Below, one piece after another: positions 9,234-17,376 of a stretch of DNA of 64,000 bases. The number at the start of each line of letters is the position of its first letter. Positions within the stretch are counted from its first letter, which is position 1. The position numbers were made by a program, and so were the translations under genes. The notes beneath the pieces were generated by a model. That model was not told where the DNA came from. It did not search any database and saw only the letters and a list, made by a program, of their open reading frames with translations. This DNA comes from Elusimicrobiota bacterium (GTDB lineage: Bacteria; Elusimicrobiota; Elusimicrobia; UBA1565; UBA9628): positions 1 through 64,000 of the forward strand of contig JACRDP010000018.1 of the NCBI GenBank assembly GCA_016212855.1, written 5' to 3'.

Positions 9234-10871
9234 ATGAGCAATGCCCGATTCAACGTCCCCAAGCCCGTCAACGAACCCATCCTCGGCTACGCCCCGGGAA
9301 GCGCCGAGCGGCAGAAGTTTTTCGCCCGGTTGAACGCGATGAAGGCGAAGGTCGTCGACATCCCCATGGTGATCGGCGGCCAGGAAGTGCGCACCGGCAA
9401 GAAGCACGACGTCCGCTCGCCTTATGATCACGCCCAGCTGATCGGCCGCTTTCACGAGGGCGGGACCGCCGACATGAAGAAAGCGATCGCCGCCGCGCTC
9501 AAGGCGCGCAAGGAGTGGGCGGCGCTGCCGTTCGTCGCTCGCGCGGGCGTATTCCTCAAGGCCGCCGATCTGCTCGCCGCCGACTGGCGCTGGACGATCA
9601 ACGCCGCGACCATGCTCAATCAATCCAAGAACCTCTACCAGGCCGAGATCGACGCCGCCTGCGAGCTCATCGACTTCCTGCGCTTCAACGCCCACTATGC
9701 CGAGTTCATCTACGCCCAGCAGGTCGACAGCGCGAAGGGCCTGTGGAACCGCCTCGAGTACCGCCCGCTCGAGGGCTTCGTGTACGCCGTGACCCCGTTC
9801 AACTTCACCGCGATCGCCGGCAACATCCCCGCCGCGCCCGCCTTGATGGGCAACGTCGTCGTGTGGAAGCCGTCGCATCACGCGATGTACAGCGCGCACT
9901 ACGTCATGAAGCTCTTCGAAGAGGCCGGGCTGCCGCCGGGGGTCATCAACATGGTCACCGGCGACCCGCAGGCGGTCTCCGACATTGCCTTGTCCCATCC
10001 GGACTTGGCCGGCGTGCATTTTACCGGCTCAACCTCCGTTTTTAAGGGCATGTGGACGACGGTCGGCAAGAACATAAATCTGTACAAGAACTACCCGCGC
10101 CTCGTCGGCGAGACCGGCGGCAAGGACTTCGTGCTCGCGCACGAGTCCGCCGATCCCGACGCGGTCGCGACCGCGCTCGTGCGCGGCGCCTTCGAGTACC
10201 AGGGCCAGAAGTGCTCGGCCGCCTCGCGGGCGTACATCCCGGCCTCGCTGTGGCCGAAGGTCAAGAAGACGATGAAGGACATGCTCGCCTCGATCGAGAC
10301 CGGCTCGCCGGAGGATCCGGGCAAGTTCGTCAACGCCGTGATCCACAAGGGCTCGTTCGACAAGATCAAGGCCTACATCGCCGCCGCGAAGAAGAACAAG
10401 GCCAACAAGGTCGTCATGGGCGGGACGTGCGACGATTCGATCGGCTGGTTCGTGACGCCGACCGTCATCGAGACGACCGATCCCAAGAGCGCCACGATGT
10501 GCGAGGAAATCTTCGGTCCGGTGCTCACCGTTTATGTCTACCAGGACAAAAAGTGGCGCGAGACGATGAAGCTCATCGATGAGAGCACGCCTTACGCCCT
10601 GACCGGCTCGGTGTTCGCCAAGGACCGGCGCGTTCTCGTCGAGGCGGAGGTCGCCCTCGTCAACGCCGCGGGGAACTTCTACCTGAACGATAAGCCGACC
10701 GGCGCGGTCGTCGGCCAACAGCCGTTCGGCGGCGCGCGCGCCTCCGGCACGAACGACAAGGCCGGGTCATACCTGAACCTGCTTCGCTGGGTTTCTCCTC
10801 GTACGATTAAAGAAACCTTCGATCCGCCGAAGGACTATCGTTACCCGTTCCTGCAGCGGGATCCCGCGTAG
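9234..10871 (+). CDS. pruA: 1-pyrroline-5-carboxylate (glutamate semialdehyde) dehydrogenase
   Basis: 545 residues, a full-length aldehyde dehydrogenase of the long monofunctional PruA type. It oxidises glutamate-5-semialdehyde to glutamate with NAD+, the second step of proline breakdown, in the cytoplasm. Evidence: the N-terminus NEPILGYAPGSAER, the cofactor region TPFNFTAIAGN, the general-base Glu in LVGETGGKDF, the nucleophilic Cys in YQGQKCSAASRAY, EIFGPVLTVYVY, and GAVVGQQPFGGARASGTNDKAG near the end. No proline dehydrogenase gene is beside it. The ATG lies 6 nt downstream of the -10 box, so the transcript is probably leaderless. A secreted protein of unknown function follows after 3 bp. 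Confidence 0.93.
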   Translation: MSNARFNVPKPVNEPILGYAPGSAERQKFFARLNAMKAKVVDIPMVIGGQEVRTGKKHDVRSPYDHAQLIGRFHEGGTADMKKAIAAALKARKEWAALPFVARAGVFLKAADLLAADWRWTINAATMLNQSKNLYQAEIDAACELIDFLRFNAHYAEFIYAQQVDSAKGLWNRLEYRPLEGFVYAVTPFNFTAIAGNIPAAPALMGNVVVWKPSHHAMYSAHYVMKLFEEAGLPPGVINMVTGDPQAVSDIALSHPDLAGVHFTGSTSVFKGMWTTVGKNINLYKNYPRLVGETGGKDFVLAHESADPDAVATALVRGAFEYQGQKCSAASRAYIPASLWPKVKKTMKDMLASIETGSPEDPGKFVNAVIHKGSFDKIKAYIAAAKKNKANKVVMGGTCDDSIGWFVTPTVIETTDPKSATMCEEIFGPVLTVYVYQDKKWRETMKLIDESTPYALTGSVFAKDRRVLVEAEVALVNAAGNFYLNDKPTGAVVGQQPFGGARASGTNDKAGSYLNLLRWVSPRTIKETFDPPKDYRYPFLQRDPA

Positions 10872-10874
10872 CCT

Positions 10875-11597
10875 ATGAGAATAGTTCTCGGACTCGCCCT
10901 CTTGCTCGCGCCGTTATCCGCCGTAGCCGGGTTGTCCCGGACGCTCTTCAAAGCGGGCGCCGCCTCGTCCTGCCCGCGCGTGGACCCGTCCCACGTGGGC
11001 AACACGCAGGGCTACGCGGACGGCATGGGCTCGGGAACGTGCTACGTGTCGATCAGCTCGATGCTGTCGACCAACCTGGTCTACCGCAGCTACGCCTTCT
11101 TCAGCGACGGCCTGCTGATGGTGTTCACCTCCTACGGCGACGGCGAGGACAGCAACCCGAACCTCACCTCGGCGCGCGAGTTCCGCTTTTTCCCGCGCTC
11201 GGCGCTTGCGCTTCACATGGACAAAAATGCGGGCACGATCTCGGTGACGATGGGCGACGGCGGAGAGGTCCGTTTTGATCCCGCGACGTCCCAAATCCGC
11301 TCCTTGGACAAAGGATCGGTCACGGTCTCTCCGCGCATCGATCCCGCGGAGCGCGGCGGCGTCGAGATCACGAGCTACTCGGGCCTTATGCTCGACGGCG
11401 GCTTTCGCATGGGCGAGTCCCCGGCGGGGCGGCCGAACGCGGACGCGACCTTCCGCGACGCGCACGGCCATCTGTGCACGGTGAAGAACAGCGAACTGTT
11501 CGCCTACGCGAACGGCGACCACTCCTTCAAGTTCTCCGATGCCCAGCTCAAGGTCTGGTTGGCGACTCGTTGTCCCGCGATCACGCCCGGCTACTAA
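10875..11597 (+). CDS. Secreted protein of unknown function
   Basis: 240 residues with an N-terminal signal peptide (MRIVLGLALLLAPLSAVAG). The mature part has four Cys (SSCPRVD, GTCYVSI, HLCTVKN, TRCPAIT), which could form two disulfides in the periplasm, and beta-rich segments (YRSYAFFSDGLLMVFTSYG, GTISVTMGDGGEVRFD). No family recognised. It begins 3 bp after pruA and is likely on the same transcript, though a functional link with proline catabolism is not evident. A structured intergenic element follows. Confidence 0.65.
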   Translation: MRIVLGLALLLAPLSAVAGLSRTLFKAGAASSCPRVDPSHVGNTQGYADGMGSGTCYVSISSMLSTNLVYRSYAFFSDGLLMVFTSYGDGEDSNPNLTSAREFRFFPRSALALHMDKNAGTISVTMGDGGEVRFDPATSQIRSLDKGSVTVSPRIDPAERGGVEITSYSGLMLDGGFRMGESPAGRPNADATFRDAHGHLCTVKNSELFAYANGDHSFKFSDAQLKVWLATRCPAITPGY

Positions 11598-11599
11598 CT

Positions 11600-11689
11600 C
11601 TCGTTTTTTGTTTCTCATTTCCCCGAGGAGGGTTTTGAGCATTTAGATGTTCAAAACCGTGGAGGGGGAAACGGAAATCGTTAAACGAG
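11600..11689. other. Nested inverted-repeat element, candidate structured RNA
   Basis: Three tiers of symmetry centre on TTAG (11643-11646). Inner arms GGTTTTGAGCAT (11631-11642) and ATGTTCAAAACC (11647-11658) pair over 12 positions with one G-T. They are flanked by near-identical purine blocks GAGGAG and GTGGAG, then by TTTCCCC (11618-11624) and GGGGAAA (11665-11671), then by CTCGTTT (11600-11606) and AAACGAG (11683-11689). It lies between a secreted-protein gene and the DUF808 gene. No U-tract follows the stem, so it is not a standard terminator. Confidence 0.5.
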
Positions 11690-11736
11690 GGCAAGCCGCC
11701 TGAGCCGCTCCCCGGTTTTGATAGACTGAGCGCTCC

Positions 11737-12603
11737 ATGGCCACGAGTCTGCTCGCGCTTCTCGACGACATCACGACCGTCCTCGACGACGTCGCCTTGC
11801 TTTCGAAGGTCGCGGCTAAGAAGACGACGGGCGTGCTCGGCGACGATCTCGCGCTGAACGCGAATCAGGTGGCCGGCGTCCACGCCGATCGCGAACTCCC
11901 CGTGGTCTGGGAAGTGGCCAAGGGCTCGTTCAAGAACAAGACGATCCTGGTTCCTGCCGCTCTCGCACTAAGCGCATTTATGCCCGGCGCCGTGACGCCG
12001 CTGCTCATGTGCGGCGGCCTGTATCTGTGCTATGAGGGCTTCGAGAAGCTCGCCCACCGGTTCCTTCACGGGAAGGCCGAGCTCAAGAAGGAACACGACG
12101 CCTTGGTCAAAGCTCTGTCCGACCCGAAGGTCGACCTCGTTGCCTTCGAGAAGGACAAAATCGCCGGCGCGATCCGCACCGACTTCGTTCTCTCGGCGGA
12201 AATCATCGTCATCACCTTGGGCGCGTCCGCTGGCGCCGAGTTTTGGGTGCGCGCGGGCGTGCTCGCGGCCGTCGCCGTGCTAATGACGGTGTTCGTCTAC
12301 GGCTTCGTGGCGCTCGTGGTCAAACTCGACGACGTCGGCCTGCACTTGAGCACCCGCAAGAATTCGGCCGCGCTCGGCCGCTTCCTGCTGCGCGCCGCGC
12401 CGGTATTAATGAAGGCTTTATCCGTGCTCGGCACCGTCGCCATGTTCATGGTCGGCGGGGGAATCCTGACGCACGGGCTGCATTGGGAGCTTCACGGCCT
12501 CCTCCGCTCCCTGCTGGACGCGCTGGCCGGCGTCGTCGCCGGGGCGGCGGTGCTGGGTGTCGTCGCCGGGGCGAGCGCCGCTCGGCGAGCAGCACGGCGT
12601 TAA
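11737..12603 (+). CDS. DUF808 (YedI-like) inner membrane protein
   Basis: 288 residues. The start [20 protein letters not shown], followed by [18 protein letters not shown] and [15 protein letters not shown], is the well-conserved opening of the DUF808/YedI family. Several membrane helices follow, with [12 protein letters not shown] and a final helix [16 protein letters not shown]. The function of the family is unknown. A TAGACT box at 11722-11727 is 9 nt before the ATG. The last 158 bp overlap the convergent folD-like gene; this C-terminus is a normal membrane helix of the family, so this gene's end is the original one and the folD tail is the newcomer. Confidence 0.88.
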   Translation: MATSLLALLDDITTVLDDVALLSKVAAKKTTGVLGDDLALNANQVAGVHADRELPVVWEVAKGSFKNKTILVPAALALSAFMPGAVTPLLMCGGLYLCYEGFEKLAHRFLHGKAELKKEHDALVKALSDPKVDLVAFEKDKIAGAIRTDFVLSAEIIVITLGASAGAEFWVRAGVLAAVAVLMTVFVYGFVALVVKLDDVGLHLSTRKNSAALGRFLLRAAPVLMKALSVLGTVAMFMVGGGILTHGLHWELHGLLRSLLDALAGVVAGAAVLGVVAGASAARRAARR

Positions 12604-13420
12604 GCACGGCGCAAGCGGTGGTCACCGGCCCCACGCCGCCGGGAACGGGCGTGAGGCGCCCCGCGCGCGCGGCGACTCCCGGAGCGGCGTCGCCCCGGAG
12701 ATGGCCGCGCACCACGCTGACGCCCGCGTCGAGCACGACCGCCCCGCGCTTGATCCAGGAGGCCTTGACCATGCCCGGAGCGCCCATGGCCAGCACGAGC
12801 ACGTCGGCCTCGCGGCACAGGGCCGCCAGGTTCTTCGTACGCGAGTGAGCCAAGGTCACGGTCATGTCGAGGGTCGAGAGCAGGTGCGCGGCGGGGCGGC
12901 CCACGGTCGCGGAGCGGCCGAGGACCACGGCGCGTCGGCCGGAGCGGGGCGCTCCCGCGGCGAGCGCCAGGCGCGCGATCGCCATGGCCGTGCAGGGGAC
13001 GACGAGGCCCGCGGTTTCCTTCCAGGACTTGGCGAGAAACAACTTGCCGTAGGCGTCGGCGGTGATGCCCTCGGCGTCCTTATCCTTGGGAATCGCCGCG
13101 GCCGCGTCGGCGGCGGTGATGCCGCGCGGATAAGGGGTCTCGATGATGATCGCGTCCACGCCCGGGTCGGTACAAAGGTCAGAGAGCAGTCCTAATGTTT
13201 TCACCCGCGAAGCGGGTGAAAGCCTGTGCACCACGGTCTCCACGCCGGAGGACGCGCAGGCGCGTAGCTTGATCTTAAGGTAGCTGTCGGCCGCGGCGTC
13301 GGGCGCGGCGACGATCGCCAGACGCGGGGCGCGGCCGCGGCGGCGGGTCACGGCGGCGGCGCGCTTGGCGGCCTCCGCCATCAGGCGAATCGCCAGGGGC
13401 CGTCCGCTGAGCTCGCTCAT
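12446..13420 (-). CDS. folD: Divergent FolD-like methylene-THF dehydrogenase/cyclohydrolase
   Basis: 324 residues. FolD interconverts methylene-, methenyl- and formyl-tetrahydrofolate with NAD(P). Present: the Tyr-x3-Lys pair in [10 protein letters not shown], the nucleotide-binding loop [16 protein letters not shown], and [13 protein letters not shown]. Two usual active-site positions differ: the Gln of the family motif VQLPLP is Glu (IETPYP), and the second Asp of KDVDG is Glu (KDAEG). A 44-residue Arg/Pro tail after [10 protein letters not shown] is read antisense through the end of the DUF808 gene and looks like loss of the original stop. Start ATG overlaps the panE stop (ATGA). It could be a working folD or a specialised paralogue; no other folD is in the window. 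Confidence 0.75.
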   Translation of the reverse strand: MSELSGRPLAIRLMAEAAKRAAAVTRRRGRAPRLAIVAAPDAAADSYLKIKLRACASSGVETVVHRLSPASRVKTLGLLSDLCTDPGVDAIIIETPYPRGITAADAAAAIPKDKDAEGITADAYGKLFLAKSWKETAGLVVPCTAMAIARLALAAGAPRSGRRAVVLGRSATVGRPAAHLLSTLDMTVTLAHSRTKNLAALCREADVLVLAMGAPGMVKASWIKRGAVVLDAGVSVVRGHLRGDAAPGVAARAGRLTPVPGGVGPVTTACAVLNAVLLAERRSPRRRHPAPPPRRRRRPARPAGSGGGREAPNAARASGFPRRP

Positions 13421-14340
13421 CGGGCCAGGCTCCGCTCCAGGCGCGCGATGACGGCGGCCAAGGTGGTCAAGGTGGGCGCGGGCACCTTGCGGCGTCTCGC
13501 GGCGTCCAACAGGGGTCCCAGGATCGCGCCGACCTCGGTGCGGCGGCCGGCGGCGAGGTCCTGGAGCATCGAGTTGCGCTGACGCGGGGCGTTGCGGCAG
13601 GACAGCATGAGCTTGTCGGCCATGTCGGGATAGTCCAGGCGGTGGCCGGAGGCCGCCGCGGCGGCCGTCGCCTCGCCGAGCGCGGCGAGCGCCAGTTCGC
13701 GCAGGGCCGGATCGGCCTCGAGCCGGCCGCTCTCGACCGCGCAGGCCGCTCCCAGCGGGTTGACCGCGGCGTTGAAGGCCGCCTTGGTCCACAGCATGCT
13801 TTCCTCCGAGTCCTTCACGTGGACCCGGAAGCCGGCGTCGGTCAGCAAGGTTTTCGCGGCTTCCAGCGCGCCCTCATTGCCTTTGCGCCGCGCGAGCAGG
13901 ACGTCCTCGCCGCCGTTGAGCTTGAGCTCGCCCGGCACGGCCCGGTCCGCGGCGAAGTAGCACACGCCGATCACGGTGCGCCGCGGCCCGAAGGCGGCTC
14001 GGAACACCTTCTCGTGACCGATGCCGTTTTGGAGGGCGACCACCGGGGTTTGGGCGCCGATCCGGCGGCGCGCGGCGGCGGCGGCGCGCCGGGCGTCGCC
14101 GGACTTCACGCAGAAGAAGGCGGCGCGAACGGGGGCCTTGAGGGCGCGGGCGGAAGTCAGGCCGGAGACGAGCTCGCGGCGGCCCGCGGTGTCCGTCGCC
14201 GCGAAGCCGGAGCGGGCCAGGCGGCGCTCGGAGGCGGCGTCGCGGCCCAGGATCGCGACCGGAAGGCCCGCGCGGCGCAGCCCGGCCGCCAAGGCCAGGC
14301 CGACGGCTCCGGGGCCGACCACGAGAACGGGTTCGCTCAT
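13417..14340 (-). CDS. panE: 2-dehydropantoate 2-reductase (ketopantoate reductase)
   Basis: 307 residues. PanE reduces ketopantoate to pantoate with NADPH in pantothenate/CoA synthesis. The N-terminal Rossmann loop VVGPGAVGLALAAGLRRAG, the segment VVALQNGIGHEKV, the catalytic Lys in SMLWTKAAFNAAVNPLGA, and the C-terminal signature RNSMLQDLAAGRRTEVGAI with ILGPLL are all present. I chose the ATG at 14340, just before the Rossmann strand; the frame is open further upstream but that would run through a terminator. A CATAAT box on this strand (14347-14352) is 6 nt before the ATG. It is followed by the folD-like gene with a 4-bp overlap. Confidence 0.9.
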   Translation of the reverse strand: MSEPVLVVGPGAVGLALAAGLRRAGLPVAILGRDAASERRLARSGFAATDTAGRRELVSGLTSARALKAPVRAAFFCVKSGDARRAAAAARRRIGAQTPVVALQNGIGHEKVFRAAFGPRRTVIGVCYFAADRAVPGELKLNGGEDVLLARRKGNEGALEAAKTLLTDAGFRVHVKDSEESMLWTKAAFNAAVNPLGAACAVESGRLEADPALRELALAALGEATAAAAASGHRLDYPDMADKLMLSCRNAPRQRNSMLQDLAAGRRTEVGAILGPLLDAARRRKVPAPTLTTLAAVIARLERSLAR

Positions 14341-14354
14341 GGCCGGATTATGGC

Positions 14355-14392
14355 AAAAAAAGGACCGCCCGGCGCTTGCGCGCCGGGCGGTC
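14355..14392 (-). terminator. Rho-independent terminator of the duplicated-motif gene
   Basis: A 13-bp perfect stem (14363-14375 with 14380-14392) and a 4-nt loop are followed on the minus strand by a run of seven T (14355-14361). It lies 24 nt after the stop of the 73-residue gene at 14417 and just upstream of the panE start. Confidence 0.9.
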
Positions 14393-14416
14393 AACTTCGG
14401 CGATTAACGAATCAGA

Positions 14417-14638
14417 TTACGCGTTCACCATCTTCGCGCGGGAGATATCGCCCTTCTTGTCCAAGAAGTACAGGAAGCCGGCCTGCTTCTTGATGCCGGC
14501 CTTCGCGACCTTCTCGGTCTTGCCGCCCTTCTTGCCGCCGCGGGCCATCTTCGCGCGGGAGACGTCGCCCTGCTTGTCGATGTAGTAAAGGAAACCCTGA
14601 ACCCGCTCAACGCCGACCTTCTGAACCTTCTCAGCCAT
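14417..14638 (-). CDS. Small basic protein with a duplicated 'GFLY-D-GD-SRAKM' motif
   Basis: 73 residues, unknown family. It consists of two copies of one unit: GFLYYIDKQGDVSRAKM (about 15-31) and GFLYFLDKKGDISRAKM (about 54-70), joined by a Gly/Lys linker (ARGGKKGGKTEK). The protein is strongly basic. Expression should be high: ACCTCC on the plus strand (GGAGGT on the coding strand, 14646-14651) is 7 nt from the ATG, and a strong terminator follows. The basic, repeated, short layout suggests a nucleic-acid or ribosome-binding role, but that is a guess. Confidence 0.75.
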   Translation of the reverse strand: MAEKVQKVGVERVQGFLYYIDKQGDVSRAKMARGGKKGGKTEKVAKAGIKKQAGFLYFLDKKGDISRAKMVNA

Positions 14639-14701
14639 TTTCGTGACCTCCGTGCAGATGCCGGGACCGATACCCCTGGATCCCTGGGGTGCGACGCCGA
14701 G

Positions 14702-14731
14702 AATCTAGCATAGTCTCCGACGGAGATGCAA
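14702..14731 (-). promoter_or_regulatory. Promoter of the duplicated-motif gene
   Basis: On the minus strand TTGCAT (14726-14731) and TAGATT (14702-14707) are separated by 18 nt. The spacer contains the palindrome CTCCGACGGAG (14715-14725). The leader of about 55 nt carries the strong GGAGGT site. Confidence 0.45.
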
Positions 14732-14767
14732 GTTTTTCTCGACGAGGGCTCGACGGAGGAAAAAGCC

Positions 14768-15025
14768 CTACTTGGAATTTTTGTCGAAAAGGGCCATCTG
14801 CGATTCCTGGGGCATGATGAGCCGTTCCTTCAGCCAGGCGTCGACGAGGTCCTTGGAAAAGCGGTATTGCCGGCCGATGCGGGAGGCGGGGATGCGCTTC
14901 TGGCGGATGAGTCCGTAGATCTTGGAGCGGCCCATGCTGAGGTACAGGGCCAGGGTCTTGATGTCCATGACGTCGGGCACGGGACCGCTGATGCCCTTCC
15001 TGGCTGCCTTGCGCTTCTTTTTCAT
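14768..15025 (-). CDS. Excisionase-family helix-turn-helix protein
   Basis: 85 residues. After a basic N-terminus (KKKRKAARKG) comes a MerR-like/HTH_17 domain: DVMDIKTLALYLSMGRSKIYGLIRQKRIPASRIGRQYRFSKDLVDAWL is the usual pattern of excisionase-type DNA-binding proteins (key features: leucine-rich first helix, SKIYGLI recognition helix, RIGRQYRF wing). No integrase or phage gene is nearby, so it is more likely a stand-alone regulator than an excisionase. It has its own good promoter and an inverted repeat at the transcription start. Confidence 0.8.
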   Translation of the reverse strand: MKKKRKAARKGISGPVPDVMDIKTLALYLSMGRSKIYGLIRQKRIPASRIGRQYRFSKDLVDAWLKERLIMPQESQMALFDKNSK

Positions 15026-15029
15026 GGAA

Positions 15030-15100
15030 TTGAGCGTTGTCTTCTATCGTTTAGAATCGGCTAACACTCAAAGTTTATGTCCTCTATCATCTTTTGTCAA
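15030..15100 (-). promoter_or_regulatory. HTH gene promoter with inverted repeat at the start site
   Basis: On the minus strand TTGACA (15095-15100) and TAAACT (15072-15077) have a 17-nt spacer. An inverted repeat (plus strand TTGAGCGTT 15030-15038 and AACACTCAA 15063-15071, one mismatch) spans the likely start of transcription, and a second one (TTCTA 15042-15046, TAGAA 15052-15056) is nested inside. This is a plausible autoregulatory operator. Confidence 0.6.
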
Positions 15101-15170
15101 GTATTCCGCGTGCCAGCCGCCGGGATCCTTCGGACCCGGCGCAAAAGTGCGGAGGAAACTCCTTGAACTT

Positions 15171-16127
15171 TTAGTCCTCTTCCTCTATCTTCGGCGGAAT
15201 CCCGCACGACGCGTCGGGCGCGAAATGCTCGCGGAACGCCTCGGCCTCGCTGACGCTGCGGTTGATCGCCTTTTGGTAGGCCTTGAGGCATGTCGCGGGG
15301 CAGCAGCCCCGGACCGTCTTCTTGTCGCAGTTCGGGGCCTTGCTCACGCAGGTGCCGAAGGAGTCGCCGGCGTCGACGCACGTGTTGAGCGCCTCGAGGC
15401 AGTCCCGGTACTTCGGGAGATAGTAGCCGGACCCGGAGGACTTCTTTTTCTTCGGCGCGGGCGTTTCGTCCACCAGCTCGGCCGCCGGGGCCTCCTCGAC
15501 GGCGCCCGGAGCTCCCCCGGCCTCGTTGGCTTCCGGCTCCGATTCGGGTTCGCCGGTTTTCGGCGCGCCCTTCGCTTCACCTTTCTTCTTCGAGGAGGTC
15601 TTCGGCGCGAGGGCCTTGGCCTTCGCGCAGGCGGCCTTCACGCCGAACTCGCAAGCGTGGCGGTAATCCTCGCGCGCGAAGCCGAGCTCGTTTTGGCTTT
15701 CGTAAGCGCGCGCGCGGTCGAGATAGGCCTGGCCGAAGCGGATGTCGAGGGCGATGGCCTTGTAGAAGTCGCCGATCGCCGCGGAGGTCTTGCCCGCCTT
15801 CACGTAGAGCAGGCCGCGGCGGTGGAAGACCTTGGCGTTTTTCTTATCGATGGCCAGGCAGGCGCCGAAGTCGTTGATCGCCTCGGCGTCGTCGCCGTCC
15901 TTCTCCCGGATCGAGCCGCGCGCGCACAGGACCTTGGCCTTGGCGGCGGCGCCGTCGCCGTCCTCCCACAGGGAGAGGGCGGTCGTGTAGGACGCGGCGG
16001 CGGCCTTGGGGTCCTTCTCTCGCTCCTCCCGTGAGCCCCTCGCGGCCCATGACTTACACGACTCGGCACGCGCCGGGGACGCGGCTGAAATTGATAGAAC
16101 GAGGGCGAAGACGAAGCGCGGGCTCAT
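15171..16127 (-). CDS. Secreted TPR protein with Cys-rich C-terminus
   Basis: 318 residues with a signal peptide (MSPRFVFALVLSISAASPARA). Tetratricopeptide-like repeats cover about 25-165 (AAASYTTALSLWEDGD, GSIREKDGDDAEAINDFGACLAI, AKVFHRRGLLYVKAGKTSAAIGDFYKAIAL, AYLDRARAYESQNELGFAREDY). A Lys/Glu/Pro linker leads to a C-terminal domain with eight Cys (CLEALNTCVDAG, GTCVSKAPNCDKKTVRGCCPATC, DASC), probably disulfide-bonded in the periplasm. It may be a protein-interaction scaffold. A stem with arms GCCGGG and CCCGGC (15119-15140) lies downstream. Confidence 0.75.
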   Translation of the reverse strand: MSPRFVFALVLSISAASPARAESCKSWAARGSREEREKDPKAAAASYTTALSLWEDGDGAAAKAKVLCARGSIREKDGDDAEAINDFGACLAIDKKNAKVFHRRGLLYVKAGKTSAAIGDFYKAIALDIRFGQAYLDRARAYESQNELGFAREDYRHACEFGVKAACAKAKALAPKTSSKKKGEAKGAPKTGEPESEPEANEAGGAPGAVEEAPAAELVDETPAPKKKKSSGSGYYLPKYRDCLEALNTCVDAGDSFGTCVSKAPNCDKKTVRGCCPATCLKAYQKAINRSVSEAEAFREHFAPDASCGIPPKIEEED

Positions 16128-16192
16128 GGCTTATTAGTAGGAAGGGTAACAGCGCCCGAACGGGTCGTCAAGGCGTTTGCTCGAAAAAAAGC

Positions 16193-16222
16193 TTGTCATC
16201 GACGGTGAAGTTTTGCTATATT
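16193..16222 (+). promoter_or_regulatory. rpsF operon promoter
   Basis: TTGTCA (16193-16198) and TATATT (16217-16222), 18-nt spacer. The rpsF ATG at 16233 is 10 nt after the -10 box, so the leader is only a few nucleotides. Confidence 0.65.
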
Positions 16223-16232
16223 GTGGGACACC

Positions 16233-16592
16233 ATGCAGATTTACGAAACGGTCCTCATCCTGAAGCCGGTCCTCGCCGATCCCGAAGTCGCGGAATTCGT
16301 CGAGAAAACGAAGCTCACCATCTCCGGCGAGAGCGGCGAGCTGGTCACCCACGAGATCTGGGGGCGGCGCAAGCTGACCCATATCATCGGCAAGGCGCGC
16401 GAAGGCATTTACGTGTACCTGAAGTACAAGGGCACCCCCGCGCTCCTCAAGAAGATGGCGCACAATTTCGGCGTTTCCGACACGGTCCTGCGCGAGATGA
16501 CGGTTCTCCTGCGCGACCGCAAGATGAAGGAAAAGAAGCCGAAGAAGATCAAGACGCCCGCCGCTTCCGCTCCCGCCGCGGCCCAGGCCTAG
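16233..16592 (+). CDS. rpsF: 30S ribosomal protein S6
   Basis: 119 residues. MQIYETVLILKP is the conserved S6 beginning, with GRRKLTHIIGKAREGIYVYLKYKG and DTVLREMTVLLRD following. S6 binds S18 and 16S rRNA in the small-subunit platform. The ATG at 16233 is preferred to one codon set upstream because it fits the family start. A Lys/Ala/Pro tail of about 25 residues follows the domain. First gene of rpsF-ssb-rpsR-rplI-dnaB, a widely conserved order. Confidence 0.97.
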   Translation: MQIYETVLILKPVLADPEVAEFVEKTKLTISGESGELVTHEIWGRRKLTHIIGKAREGIYVYLKYKGTPALLKKMAHNFGVSDTVLREMTVLLRDRKMKEKKPKKIKTPAASAPAAAQA

Positions 16593-16595
16593 AAA

Positions 16596-17018
16596 ATGTC
16601 CGAGTTGCGCATCCCCGAGCAGAACACCGTGCTTTTGACGGGGCGGCTCACGCGCGACCCGGAGCTCAAGTACACCGCCAGCGGCACCGCGATGTGCCGT
16701 TTCGGCCTGGCCGTCAACCGCCGCTACAAGGACCCCAAGTCCGGCGAGTGGAAGGACGACACCACCTTCGTCAACTGCGTGATCTGGCGCGAAGCCGGCG
16801 AGCGCGTGGGCAAGGTCGTCAAGAAGGGCAGCCCCGTGCACGTCGAGGGCCGCCTGCGCAGCTACGATTATCAGGACAAAGACGGCAATAAGCGCTCCGG
16901 CATCGAAATCGAAGCGCGCCGCGTTCAGATTCTTGAGAAAGCCTCTTCGGCCGGTTCGACCGGCGTCGGGGAGCCGGAGCCGTCGGCCGGCGTAGAGATT
17001 GAGGAGGTACCGTTCTGA
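16596..17018 (+). CDS. ssb: Single-stranded DNA-binding protein
   Basis: 140 residues with one OB fold ([54 protein letters not shown]) and the acidic tip EEVPF, the short tail through which SSB recruits repair and replication partners. The linker is unusually short (about 20 residues). It lies 3 bp after rpsF. The last codons (gag gag gta) also provide the ribosome-binding site of rpsR, whose ATG overlaps the ssb stop by 1 nt. Confidence 0.96.
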   Translation: MSELRIPEQNTVLLTGRLTRDPELKYTASGTAMCRFGLAVNRRYKDPKSGEWKDDTTFVNCVIWREAGERVGKVVKKGSPVHVEGRLRSYDYQDKDGNKRSGIEIEARRVQILEKASSAGSTGVGEPEPSAGVEIEEVPF

Positions 17019-17353
17019 TGTCCGCCGAACCTAATGCCGCCGCGTCCCCCGAGGCCGCTCCCGCTTCTTCCGCCGCTCCGTCCGCCGCCGGCGCTCGCCG
17101 CCCCGCTTCCAGCGGCGCTCCGGGCGGCCGCCGCGCCCCGTACCCCGTGCGCCGCAAGGTCTGCCGCTTCTGCGCCGAGAAGGTCCGCGACATCGACTTC
17201 AAGCAGATCCAGATACTGCGCACGTTCACGACCGACACGGGCAAGATCCTGTCGGCCCGCATCACGGGCAACTGCGCGTCGCATCAGCGCCAGCTCACCC
17301 GCTGCATCAAGCGCGCCCGCAACCTCGCGCTCCTGCCGTACGTCGCTCGCTAA
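17018..17353 (+). CDS. rpsR: 30S ribosomal protein S18
   Basis: 111 residues. The conserved core is [35 protein letters not shown] and [18 protein letters not shown]-like, including the CxxC pair often found in zinc-binding S18. The first 45 residues are an Ala/Pro/Ser-rich extension absent from most S18 proteins. Translation is coupled to ssb (overlap of 1 nt), with GAGGAGG at 17001-17007 as the ribosome-binding site. S18 pairs with S6 in the 30S platform. Confidence 0.96.
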   Translation: MSAEPNAAASPEAAPASSAAPSAAGARRPASSGAPGGRRAPYPVRRKVCRFCAEKVRDIDFKQIQILRTFTTDTGKILSARITGNCASHQRQLTRCIKRARNLALLPYVAR

Positions 17354-17376
17354 AGAACAGAAGTAGAGGCACCGTC

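Noticed and set aside
14768-15025. Excisionase-like gene as evidence for an integrated element
   Set aside because: No integrase, attachment repeats or mobility genes are nearby; the neighbours are ordinary chromosomal genes.
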